From Brasenia schreberi (Eukaryota; Streptophyta; Magnoliopsida; Nymphaeales; Cabombaceae), in assembly GCA_036023115.1 (NCBI GenBank), contig JAYKKT010000089.1:20517001-20581000 (forward strand): a stretch of 64,000 nucleotides of DNA. The letters are read 5' to 3'. The translations under genes and the position numbers were made by a program. Positions 11,821 through 24,200 of this stretch are shown piece after piece. Below the pieces are notes generated by a model. It ran no database searches, was not told where the DNA came from, and saw nothing but the letters and a program-made list of their open reading frames with translations. Numbering within the stretch: position 1 is the first letter of the stretch; the number at the start of each line of letters is the position of its first letter.

Positions 11821-11828
11821 TGGGATGT

Positions 11829-13220
11829 GCTTGTTTGGTGTCATTCTAATTCGTGTATGTTGTCGCCAACAAGGACAACTCAGTTCAAGTAGCACTCATG
11901 TCATCTCGATGGGATAGCATTTCTAATGTTCAAGGTATGCCACAGAGCATCGACCTCTATTTTCAAAGGGTACAGATAAGGCTGAAGCGACAATTGAGAG
12001 TTCCAGGGATATATGTAAGCATATCTCTGTGCCTTCAACGCTACGAGTAGATCGTGATGTTCGTCAAGGACAGCAACAAAATAAAAGTTCATACACTAAC
12101 CACTAATCATCGCATTCATATAGAGGAAAATCATCATAGATAGATAAGACTATTATATTAAAGAAAAACAAAGGACTGAAATTGAACAAGTGATTGCTGT
12201 CCCGATTGATCTCTTCCCTTCCTAAGCATAGAGTTCTTGAGGCAGCTATTCATTTGTTTCCATGGCACGTTCCTTAGCTTTAACTTCCTGTTACCTTGTT
12301 CCGGTTGCTCTAGCACCGTTAAAATTGGTCCAACCTTCTCCAATTGTCATTAACTGTTATAGAATAATTTGACTTCCTTTCACCGAACATACCAACCACA
12401 CCCAATGTTGAGTAATTCGGATGCTACCGATATTGTCCTGATTTTCAGCGTCAACATATTGTGCTCTATGACTTGTTTTCGAGGCTTATCAAGGACGCAC
12501 CTCATATTTCATTAATTGCAAGCATTGAAAATCTTGAGACAGATCACTTCATGATTTTTGAGATTCTCTACTTTTTGCCGTATTATTTGATGGTTTACAA
12601 AGGTTAGGTTATTTCTCTTCTCAATCCACTTCTTTTATCTCTCTTAATTGACATGACTTCAACACCACCGTTGTCCTGCCCTCAAAGGTTGTTTCAACAA
12701 GACTTTCATACTTTCACATTGTTCTTTTGCATCTCTCTCATAATAAATTTGTAATGTATTGGTGTGTCCAAACTTCATTGCTCATGGTCGTATGACAATT
12801 AACTTTACATTAATTGACTTGAATGCATCGAAGAGCATCAACGCCATTTGTGGATAGAATGTTATCTTGCTTAGTTATTCACTTTGATGTCCAATAGAAT
12901 TGATCCCACCTTGCTGGCGAGTCAACAATTTGTCGTCCCTAGACTTTCGTTCCACATTTCTTGGGATAGTTTCATTCATAGATATTTATGTATTGAGTTC
13001 ATTTCATAGGAGGAGCACCATGATTTTCCGTTGCTAAGGTTTTGTTGATTTATCGTTTGCTCCGTAGCTTCAAGGTGAATGACGAGTTTTCATGGTACAT
13101 TTCTCTCATTATCATTTCTTCTCACTTATGAGATGTAAGTAGTGGATGGCCACTCTCGGCCCATTGCTAACAAGGATCATGAAATGTGGGAAGAAGGGCT
13201 TTCTTCCCAAATTTCATGAG
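11829..13220. other. No identifiable gene; possible old gag remnant
   Basis: Positions 11853-12050 encode a short peptide with a weakly gag-like phrase (SIDLYFQRVQI). It may belong to the element whose LTR end and primer site are at 10791-10892, later split by the MITE at 11193. The rest shows no exon structure or repeat that I can name. Confidence 0.3.
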
Positions 13221-13224
13221 ATCA

Positions 13225-13700
13225 TATTTTCAAAACCTTGGTCAACCTCGAGCCTTGATGCAGCCAGTCCACCTTAGTTGCAGCCGTGGTCTTCTTTGTT
13301 GCACCCCAAGCTAGGTTCAAACCAACATGGTTAAGCCCACTTAGCCCTAGGTCAAGTCAAACAAGGTCAAGCCCACCTTTGTTGACTTTCACACACTCTC
13401 TCTCTTACTTTTCCCAAGCTCCCCGTGAACTTCCCCCCCTTGACCCTATTTATAGGCCAAGGGTGGGTCTTGGATTTGGGTTTGGATCCAAGGATCCAAC
13501 CCAATCCAAACCCCAAATGAACCTGGATCTGGATTTTTTTGTCCATATCCAATCCAAAATTTCTTTTTTCAGTCATTCTTTGGTGCATGAAACAGGTGGT
13601 TTTGAATGGGCTCCGGTTTCTCGATGACCCGTTTTAGGCTGGGTTTTTCTAAGTCTTTTTGTCCGGCCAATTTCTCACTGTCAGGACTGTTTGTCATTTG
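13225..13700 (+). mobile_element. LTR-promoter-like fragment
   Basis: A stretch rich in GGTCAAGCC/CAAGGTCAA is followed by CTATTTATAGGCC at about 13445 and then by repeated GGATCCAA/CCAATCC motifs. The layout (CAAGG-rich U3, TATA, leader) resembles the LTR at 57537-59540 and the early part of 1-2912. The conserved 3' block is not found here, so the call is tentative. Confidence 0.35.
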
Positions 13701-13884
13701 GTTTTGATCCATCTGGTCTCGTTTGGATTTTCCTTTTGATGAGGTCAATCTTGGATTTCTCCATGAATGTCTGATTTTCGTTATTACAGGCCTGGGTTTT
13801 GATCTCTGACGGCTTCGATTTCTGTTTTACAAAAGTAAAGCTCACGCATCTTCCGGGTAAAAGCATGATATGGCTATTAAAAGA

Positions 13885-14000
13885 GAAAGCCCAAGAGCAG
13901 TAAACACGGAAGACATAAAGCTATGTATAAATATAGAGTTAAGGGAAAGCCCAAGAGCAGTAAACACGGAAGACATAAAGCTATGTATAAATATAGAGTT
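13885..14000. repeat. 60-bp tandem duplication
   Basis: The segment starting GAAAGCCCAAGAGCAG at 13885 is repeated almost perfectly at 13945, with a period of exactly 60 bp. The copies diverge only at the 3' edge. The identity points to a recent event. Confidence 0.95.
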
Positions 14001-14474
14001 GACATAACTTGGAAAAAGGATGATACTCTGATTGTTACGTCTTCTGAGAAAACCCTCGGCGGGTAACCCAAAAACTACATACATTTCTATTGTACTTTCT
14101 ATAGGAAACACAGAGAAGAAAAAAAAGCAGAAAGCAAAACCAAAGCAAGCAGTCGGCATCTGTTGTGCATAACCGAACCGGAAAGAGGCAAACTGCTTAT
14201 GAGTTCATCGACTGCCCCAACATGAGATTCATTAATATTCCCCTTATTTTGAATTTATAATAGATACATAGTTCTAGTGATATGCAATTTCATTCTTTCC
14301 ATTTTTGTCATTTAGATATACATGCATGAGACGTGGATCTTTGGGTATCTCCATCTATTTGTTTTCATCCTTACATAAGCCCCTCTTAGATGGGTTAAAA
14401 TGTAACCTTTTTTCACATTTTGTCAGGTTCTTATAATTAAGCTGATTTTGTATGTCTAAAAGGGTTGCCTCGAT

Positions 14475-14797
14475 TATATATGGCTGGCTCTGTTTTTTCG
14501 GAACAATGGACTGACCATACTGGATTACAGTTTGGAACCGCACATTCTGGTTGTGGTTAAACCAAAAGCAAGAAACAAAGAGAGAATAAGAATTTCAGAA
14601 AGGGACCTACAATAGATCCAGAACCGGCCATTCGAGCCGCTGGTTGTGGTTCCATGGGAGAACAGCATACCGAACTGTGAAAGGGGAAGGGGGGTTGGTT
14701 ACAGTTCCGGGTACGGTTAGATAGTTCTGTTTAGAGACATTTCACAGGCTTGTCCAATTTCAGTTCAAACCAGCAGGCCAGTTACTTGCCATGCCTA
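14475..14797. mobile_element. hAT-like MITE, ACCGG-rich (323 bp)
   Basis: The left end TATATATGGC and the inverted right end TAGGCATGGC match at 8 of 10 bases. Flanking 8-mers are GCCTCGAT and GCCTCAAA (6 of 8). The interior carries GAACCGG and GGTTGTGGTT motifs and no ORF, like the unit at 3466-3757. Confidence 0.5.
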
Positions 14798-14918
14798 GCC
14801 TCAAAATTATTAAGGCTTTGGGGTTTTGGTAGATGATCTCATCCCTATCGTTAGATATACAGCTTAGATGGTAGGCTTTGCTGAAGCACCAGAGGGCTCT
14901 CGTGCATACAATAATACT

Positions 14919-15113
14919 TCTTGATCCTCATGGTGTGATTAGTGTGAATAATTCTGAGAGATTCAATATGTTTCTCCTAATTTCTGCGTCCCACTACTGC
15001 AATTTGATTCCTTTTGTCTTTCACGCGATTCTATTGTCAATGCTTGGACAACTATAAATACAAAATCTTGATCCTCATGGTGTGATTAGTGTGAATAATT
15101 CTGAGAGATTCAA
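14919..15113. repeat. 48-bp direct repeat pair
   Basis: The sequence starting TCTTGATCCTCATGGTG at 14919-14966 recurs at 15066-15113 without visible change. The copies are 99 bp apart. No terminal repeats mark it as a known element. Confidence 0.9.
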
Positions 15114-15560
15114 ATAGTGATTATCATGATTCTACCATGTTGAAAAGGAAAAGACGAATGTCTAAAGAGAGGAGATTTTGTAATACAATCAATAGAGAGT
15201 TTCCTTTTGGGGTGTGTATATTAAGTGTTTTTTCACCCAAGGCAGAAATTTTCAAGAGATTTACAAGGAAATCCATATAGCACGTAATACAATTGAAAAA
15301 GGGAATTCCAAATGTAGCCACAAAAGTTAAACAACTAAATTTCAAATCAATAACGACAAATTATGAATCTGAAATTCTAATGTCAACTTGGAAGCCAACG
15401 AGCCAACATCGCGAGGGTTAATATTCAAAATTTGGAACACTTTACGGTCTGTTTGCATTGCAATCCTAGGTAAAACCAGTGAAGTGGAACAGTGGTTGCC
15501 TTGGCATACTAAATATGGCATTTGCGTCAAATGTGGAACTGGCATCGTGAGCCTCTCAAT

Positions 15561-15707
15561 ACCACGGGTTGTTTGTTTGGATCGTTCGTGGACCCAGAAC
15601 CGTTTTTTATTTTCTTTTCTTTTCTTCTTTTCTTTTAAACACACACCACAGGTTGTTTGTTTGGATCGTTCGTGGACCCAGAACTGTTTTTTATTCTCTT
15701 TTCTTTT

Positions 15708-15715
<8 letters not shown>
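15561..15715. repeat. 84-bp tandem duplication
   Basis: ACCACGGGTTGTTTGTTTGG at 15561 recurs at 15645 as ACCACAGGTTG and so on. Both copies run through GGACCCAGAAC into a CTTTT-rich tail. The second copy ends where the CA microsatellite begins. Confidence 0.9.
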
Positions 15716-15772
<57 letters not shown>

Positions 15773-15777
15773 TATGA
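15711..15777. repeat. (CA)n(TA)n compound microsatellite
   Basis: About 16 CA units run directly into about 13 TA units and then ATACATATATATG. The structure is the same as at 4169-4214. Confidence 0.95.
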
Positions 15778-16599
15778 ACTTCTACAATATTTTTGGAAAA
15801 ATGCCAACAAACTCGGTACAAAATATAAAACTCTGCAGCACTTTTGGAAAGGAACATAATAAAGGGGAAAGAAGAGGAAGGGATGGGGATGTATATTAAG
15901 CATGCAATAGCCAACAAATATCAAAGAAAAGCAATGAGGTATATATCCACTTGTGAAAATGATTCTCCAATTCTGTCATAGTTGGGGTCAAATCTCAACC
16001 TTATGAAACAGACTAATAAAAGGAAGGCTCTTGTGAGAATATGGTTCATACAAGAAAGTGCTTGTAGATGTACAGATGTCCTTTGGTATCACCAACACAA
16101 GAGGAAATGATCCTAGTATCTCATCCCGCAACAACGTTCCTTGCCTTGAGGAGCAGCTTAAAAAAGTCAGTCAAATTTTAGAAAAGTAAAAGAAATGCGT
16201 TTGCCACTCACCTGGGTAAGAGCTGCCCATGAGGGAAGTGTAAGAGGCGTTACACATTTGTATGCCACTAGTAAATACTTCTACTTCAAAGGACAACCGT
16301 CACAGCCCCAAGATAGAAAAGCGAAGCTGAAGTTTTATTTTTCATTGGATTTTGTAGCTGCGTAGTAGCACTTAGCAAAATGCCCGAAGGCCAAAACAGT
16401 TGGCATGTAATTTTGCAACCAAACTTCGCTACAACACATTTTAATTTCATTCTAGTAAAATCTCATAAACATGATACATCAATGAAAACCAGTTTTTCTG
16501 AACTGCAAAGTCATTGATTCAACAACGAACTCATTGCAGAGAAATCTTAAGTTGGAAATGGCTACCTGGAGAGAGGAAGGAAGAAGACAAAAAGAAGAA
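15778..16599. other. No feature recognised
   Basis: AT-rich sequence without supported exons, repeats or RNA genes. Short ORFs here show no family signature. Confidence 0.4.
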
Positions 16600-16960
16600 A
16601 GACATCATCTCACTGGGAGCTGTCGTTGGAGTGGCTTGTCATCGGAGAAGATAACCACCGGCAAAGATGGAGGACATTTTCATAGTCAAAAGTGGTTGCT
16701 CTATAGAATCGGAGGGCATCATCTTCAAATAGAAAATATGTGATGGAAGGCCTTGTTCTAGATATATTGATGCCACTCAGTATACCCCGCCTTTCTACTT
16801 TCTGAAGAATAAGGAATAGATCTTGTACATACACAAAAAAAGAAATTTGGAGATAGAGGATCCTCTTGTTGGGAACTTAATGATGGGGTGACATAAGTGC
16901 GCAATTGGACTTCAAAGATAATTAAGACAGTAGTGGGCACTGCTTCATCCAATCTATCCG
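16600..16960 (-). mobile_element. L1-like LINE reverse transcriptase fragment
   Basis: The minus strand gives QQEDPLSPNFFF, then after a frame shift VERRGILSGINISR and ITYFLFEDDALRFYRAT. These match the RT region of plant L1 elements (DPLSP..., ISHLFFADD...). The catalytic FADD reads FEDD, and several stops and shifts are present, so it is dead. It is a different LINE group from those at 5233 and 33904. Confidence 0.7.
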
Positions 16961-18259
16961 GCGCTGACAAAAGCCCATCTTATCCATAATATACCCCCAA
17001 AAGCTTCCATTTTACAGTTATAAGCTTTGCCCATATCAAGCTTAATAATCATGTCACCGCAGGCTTGTTTTCATAGAACGCATATTCATGTGCAGCTAGA
17101 ACATGCATAATGACCTATCAGTAATATTTGGTTCATTTGGTTTTATATCACCGCCTTAACCATAGGCTTTTATAAAGGCAACTTTGATTAAATCCATGCA
17201 TATTTTAGCTACAATCTTATACATAATGACTTATCAGTCGCATTTGGTTCATAGTAGATGCACTATTAATTGCCTTTTCATATCATATGCAATCGAAAAT
17301 TTCAATTTTTTTCTTAGATAACCTTAATAGGAAGTTTATAAATACCGATATTGTTCCTTCTTTTCCTTTCAGTGAATCTTCCAGGCAAGCTTGAAATAGT
17401 CCTTAATGTGATATATTTTGTCATCTTTCAAAACCTCTATCGAATGTTATGCATGTGTGTGGTAGAGAGAGACAGTACCGACGAAGCACCATTTTTTATT
17501 TCTTAGTTTTTGCATTTTTAAATTTTAATTATTTATTATTAAATAAAAAAATAAAGTACCATATATTAATATTGGTTTCATATCTCACACCTGGCCTCAG
17601 CCCTCCTCATCGTAAAAAAAAAAGTTTGTTTCGCCTTCTCTTTCTCGGTTGACAATATTTTTGTGATATTTAGAGGCACGTTCTCGGATGCGCTCATTGC
17701 AGTTGAGAAACTAACATAACCCCTTTGAACTGCTCAGAACTATCACCGTCGTTGCTCAAGTATCCAAATTGGAAAATATAGGAAGATGTGGAAATGATGA
17801 CCGAACAAATTTCCATTTTTCTGTTTAAAACATAAGTCCCAGATGTTAATTTTGAGCATTCAATGAGAACCACCTTCCCGTGAATAAGAACCTGTAGTTT
17901 CACTAAGAAAAACGAGAACTCAATCATCAGAGTGCCCTGCGACAGACCCTATCCTTGTTCTTTTCACCGATTTGTATCAGCATACCAGCATGATTCAGTA
18001 GCAGCAACCAACTGGTTTCAACCTTGAGCTGGCTTTCGGTGGTAATGCAATGACCGGAAAATATTGTACAAAGAATTTCACCTTACCTCCACCAAGATGA
18101 TCAGCACTTCAAGATGATAACATGCTGCTGCTCGTTGGTACTTGTTGAAATCCGGGTTCACTGTTATTAGATATGTGGTCATAATTCCAGTTGAAAGATT
18201 TCGGCACCTGTACCATGTTGGAATCCGAGTCCAGAATTATGTATTAGATAAAAAGGAAG
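16961..18259. other. 3' flank of ETFA, no other gene seen
   Basis: This lies downstream of the ETFA stop codon on the minus strand and should include its 3' UTR. I cannot fix the poly(A) site. The sequence is AT-rich with no supported exon. Confidence 0.4.
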
Positions 18260-21200
18260 CTACTTTCCCTCGGGAAGCTTCTCCATTAACTCCGGTAACA
18301 CCTGAAATAGATCTGCTACGAGTCCATAATCAGCAACCTGTAAACAACAAATTTGCAATCAACTATGATGAATATAAGCATAAAAAGTAAAGGAAAAAAA
18401 TTTTCATACATAAAGGAAATGGCATAATGCACAAACTTCACGAGATCACATAAAATTTTAGAATATCAATCATCTGTAAGAATGTCTTTGATTACCACAC
18501 ACCTAATGTTCATAGATCAGTGCTCTCCTCAACTATCAAATTTGGTGTCGACTCACTTGTACATAATCGTTGCAATCTGATGCAATGGTCCACCCATGAC
18601 ATGCATGGTTCTTCTCATGGTATGTTTGTGTGTTCTTTAAGAACGATTCTATAGGTTCTGTAGGGGGTAAAAGAGTATGCCTTCGAAAACCTTCAGAGAA
18701 ATAGTACCACTAATTTAGTCTTAGTCCTGCAGTAGAATATGATTGAATTCCTAGAGTCGGATGCTCAGCCACGAAGTAAATAAAAAACAAGGTCATTGGT
18801 CTAAAGAAACCATGACACTGAATACAATTCACAATCAAGAATACTTCACACTTTTATCCTTTTTTTGGAAAAGAAAGAGTACCCTACAATTTAGCTTTCT
18901 TAAACCAATTAATACATACAACCATCAAGTTTCAAGTACAGTTTTTTTCTTTCAATGAAGCCTGAAATTGGCAAGAAACCAGTACTGCTGACTATGGTCA
19001 TTCTTGAAATAAAGAATGACACTGCAAGATTAAAATGCTTAAAACTCTTCTCCTTTTGTTTAAGATTTAGATTGTGAATACACTAATTTTAAAATCTGCC
19101 AAAAAATGATAAAAATATATAGAACACGAAAACCTGGCCTCACCTGAAATATCGGTGCATCCGGGTCCTTATTTACAGCAACTATAACCTTAGAATCTTT
19201 CATCCCAGCCAAATGTTGGATTGCACCAGAAACTCCAAATGCAAAATACAGTTCAGGAGCAACAATTTTCCCAGTTTGACCAACCTAAGAGGCAATCCAT
19301 TAAAAAATAGTTTTTCCAAAGAAAAGAAAAAGAGAAAAGTGTAACGTTATTACCTGTAGCTCATTTGGAACAAACCCAGCATCTACAACAGCTCTTGTTG
19401 CCCCAACTGTGTGTCAAGCTTTAAGTTAAGAGAGTTGCTTCAAATATGAGGATCAAGGCAAAAGTTTGCAATGCTACACTTCCTTTTAAGACCAACTGTG
19501 GGAAGTTCAGATGATACAAGGAATTTGATCCACAGAATGCCGTCTGGATATTATTGTTCTTGCTGTGGATGAGAATCACTCGCTCACAAATACATCCATA
19601 GAGAGGAGAAAGACTTTCTGATTGGACATCCTTAAGGATAACCTCTTAACAGAAATCTGATTATACAAACGGTGCTACAATTAGAAGCTACGCACTACTG
19701 CTTAAGGTATAGCCTGTGAAGGTTGATGGTATAGTCACCTATGATTACAGTTACCTTCGAACCACATACATCCAACAAGAAACTGTCATAAATTTAGAGC
19801 GAAACATACTATTACTTACACAGAGAGGCCCTCAAAAATTGCAAATTGGACATCGTCAAACTTATCAGAAGTAACAATATTTGGAATCCACACTTTGTTT
19901 CTAAAACCATACTTCATCTTGGATATTTGATATGAACATAATTGTTGTTCTTTCTTTATTATTTACATGTTTTTCAGTTATTTACTGTTTTCCCTAGAAA
20001 TATAGATGAGTGATAGATATCTAGTTAAGTTTGGAATCTGTAGGCAGGTTCTCCTGCATCAGGTTTCGAGGAGAATGCATGTGAAATAGTAACCTAAGCA
20101 ACCATGCAAATATCATCAACTAATTCTACTCTGATAGACTTCAGTTGTGCTAAAACAAAAGTAGTAGCAAGAGAATCAGTGTAAACATCCGAACCAGGAT
20201 GTGAGACCAAACCAATCACTCCAAACACAATGGCAATATATGAATGCAAGTGCAAGCATTAGGTGACCTTGCAGAACGAGAATCAAGAGAACACGTACCA
20301 GCTGCACCCAGTTTGTCTGCCAACTTTTCAATTAACTTGAATTTTTCTGCATTTTTCAGACCTCTACCACCAGTGACTACTATCCGTGCATTACTTAAAT
20401 CTGGGCGTTCTGTATCTTGAGATGTGTGCTTCAACCATCTTGATTTGGACTCATATTCTGTACAAGAAAGACACGAATTAACTTTTACTCCATTTTCCCA
20501 TATCCAACACGACTGGGTTCCAAGCTGTAACTACTACTAGACATGACATCCATAGCTCAATCGTAAACCACATTTCACCAATACAAAAGTAAGAACTATA
20601 AATGACCATTTGACCAGAAAACTAAATATGAAACCAGTTTGCAGACAAGGATACTTTCAAATTTCAATTATCCATAAATATTTGTATGTTAAAATTCTTC
20701 CTAGGCCAATCCAGCAAATATCATTTAAGAGGTACTTCTTATGGGGCCTCACCAAATGCCAGCCTAAAGGGCCAGGACCTACACAGAAGTTCGCTAAAAT
20801 GGTCTTCCTAGCAAAAGGAAGTTTGGGAATCTGCAAATCAGACCACATGGGCGAATGTACCAAGGTCAGTGTGTTTGGAAAAAAGGATTGGTTCCAATTA
20901 GTGCACATCAAATAGAAAGTTTACCTGTTTTTCTGTTAGAAGAGAATTACGCAAGATCTAAAGCAAAATTCAAATAGATCACTCAATGTTAACCTACAAG
21001 AGAATCGCAAAAAGGAAAAATTATTGAAAAGGATTTAGAATGAATTCTGCAACACAGTAAGAGATCCTTGCCTGATGCAAAACGGAGTTACCCTTGAATC
21101 CAACATAATCATTTTTTTTTAAAAATCAAAGCATGTTCACCAAGCACTTGAGGGCAAAAAGAATAAGGATATATTATTGTAAAGCATCCAGGTATGTATA

Positions 21201-24200
21201 CATCAAAGAGTCAAAGATCAGTTCTATTTATAAAGGGACTCTTTCAGCAAGCTCTAAAGAGATATTACACCCTCTATTCACAGAGGGGTAAAACAGCAGG
21301 GAGAGCCGAAGGTCTAGAGTCATTCATTGGAATGACCCAACGGCTATTTGACCTGACAATTTGGTCCCTTCAACAACTAACTGCAGAAATTAAAAAAAAA
21401 ATAGAACAATAAGAACTGAAAAATACATGAATATCCTATACACACTCTAGCATAAGAAGGAAGAAAGAAATGACCTGCATACATTCTCAGAGAAATAATG
21501 AGTTGCTCATACGTGTAGGATGTAGACACAACAAACTATGCAAAGTGAGAAAGAGACGAAGTTATCAAAACAAAGATCCATATATTCATCTACGCAGGAG
21601 TAAACAGACCATTCTCAAAGGCTGAAAGATCAATGGACGAAACAGGGGCAGCATCTGTTCTGGACTCGGAGGAAGACAATGGGAATGATGTTGGCCTAAC
21701 TGTTAGCATGCATGGATCAGAACCGGTATAGCAAACTGTGGAAAGCACATTGCCAGCATAAATTGGCCTGCAAAACAAAGTTACTGAAGGATCTAACTAA
21801 TAGATTCGAACCAGTGAATGAAGCAGTAGAAAAAATCCTGCTAGCATAGATTTGATTGCAAGGAAATCAATAAATGAAGCATACATAAACCATACAATTT
21901 GTGTAGACGTCAAAAGTAGACCATTAAATGGATGCCAAACTAGAAAATAAATTGAAATTAATGAGAAAACACTCAATTGAAAAATGATGTTTCCCAGTAC
22001 TTTTCATTATAAAAGTGCTGGAACAAAAAATTGAATGTCAGTCTTTGACTATTTTTCCATATATCCTGCAATCACCAGAAAGAACAGGTTCTACCTCTAT
22101 AAGAAAAAAGGACCAACCGAATGCCCTAACAAATATACAAATAGTAAAGAGGCTGTACAAGAAATCCAGATTTGGTTACATGAGCTGGCAAGTGTTAACA
22201 TGTAATAGGGCAGGCCGGGCCCTTGGTTAGGTCTGGATGGTCAGGGCCATCAGGGCCCTGGCCATCCAGTTAACCGTTGGGAAACAAGGCTCCCCAACAT
22301 TGCATTCAGCTGAACCACCTTATTTCTTTTCTTCTCTCTCACTTGTAATGTTTGCTCCATAAATAGAGACTCAATCAATAAACACATAAGCTGTCTTGCA
22401 CAGCCTTTTGATTTGTGATTAGGCTCTCTCTTGACTCTTGACTCTTGACTCTTGTTGTATTCTTGACTTGAGACATCCATATTTGGATGCTTTTCTATCT
22501 TAACAATTTCACCAACATATCGACATTTTGCGACTTAACCGATTCAACATTCAAGCATCAACAAATATTTACAGCAAGCACCCTTAAGATGATGCAATGA
22601 AAGATTAGTATGCAAAGGGAACCTTACAAACAGCCGTGATGCACATATTTCAGTAACATCTGTTACAGGAGAAACATCTAAGAGAGCTGCAGCTCGTGGG
22701 AGCAAATTCTTGCCAAACGAAGTTGAAGCCATCACTATATGTGAATAGGCGTCTTTTTGGCAAACAGAATGGATCAGTTTTGCCCAAGGTTCAGCAAGAG
22801 GATGCACTAGTTTTTCTGATTCGGCAATTAACACCTGCACATAAAAGAGCAGTTGACAAGAGTAGCTTGGGAAATAAATTGAAGAGGATACAAGTTCGAT
22901 GAAGTGCAAAGACTAGTAATAATTTCCGACGAAAGGAAACATTGCAATGACATGAACATGTTACACATAACAAAACCAAGGAACTATTTTATGGACACCA
23001 AAAGAACACCTACGATTTAGTAAGTAGAACTTCAAGAGACAGAAGGTTCTAACAGTTATTGATCCATCTCTAACAATTTATTGCTGGTAATATGCCTAAA
23101 AGGTTAATATTTTATTATTGTTCTTATATGCGTTTGTGGTTTGTGATACATATTACCTAGGACTCTACATGAAAAAACTAACTAATGATTAAACATTGAT
23201 GTTTCTGATGCAACCGTTCAAGAGGTTGATTGGCTACGTCAGTGGCTATAGTCTTTCAGAGGTCAACTTCCAGAACAGTGCTAGCAAGTGCTAGGTGCAT
23301 TACTAGCATATGGTCACACTCTCACCCATGCATCACATATATGCAGACATATACTAAACACATGTATAAGTGCTGACTTGCTGTACAGTATGTCTATCAT
23401 TACCTTTTGGTTCATCTTCGACTTGGACTGTGAGGCATTAGACCCTCTCTCCATGGCTTTCCGCTGGTGTATACTTGTCATGGTAGTTTGTGAATTGCTT
23501 TTATGAAGACCTAATTAAGGTAATCAACAGATAACAAATATACTTCCATTGATTATGAAACCATCCATCAAGATCATCAATAAGCCTTAAACTATAGACC
23601 ATACACCTTTTACAGGTATTATTCCCTCCATTTTCATCTTAGGGTTAAACAACCAGAAAGAACATATTGCATATTCTTGCATATCTATCACCTCTTGGAA
23701 TTTAAATGATGACGACATGGACTCAGAGCTATAACTGTCAGTTATTCATTGGTTCAAATCATAGTTATTGGAAGGCTCTAATGTAGGTGAGATGCTTGTG
23801 TCCCTGGGAAGCTGCTTTGAAAGAGGAAACTGACAGAGGCAGATCTACATTGAAGTGAGGTTTGGGAAGGCAGTCCCACCCAAAATTCAGAAAGTAAACA
23901 GAAAAGGACTATATCATTGTGGTGTGATAGATAGTTATATCTCACCCCATACAATTTACAGGACTATTAGCCCCAACCTAAGAAATTTCTAGATGCCCCA
24001 CTGTCATTAGAATCCTGCTTCCTGCATGCTTCTGTGCCTCATTCTTCTCACCCATTTTGCCATGCTTACTCTTATACAGTGTATGTTCTTCCCATGTATT
24101 CCTTTTATGTTTCTTATGAGTACATGCATAAGATAACATCAAAATTTCCATTTGTAAAGGCCAAAAAAATAATGGTTTTAGTTTTTATCTAACTTTCAAG

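Noticed and set aside
15342..15917. 191-codon ORF on the minus strand
   Set aside because: It runs through the 84-bp duplication and the CA/TA microsatellite; repeated Cys-Val and Tyr-Ile come from the repeats.
22188..22510. Target duplication around the LTR-like unit in ETFA intron 3
   Set aside because: GCAAG on the left and ATTTC on the right do not match.
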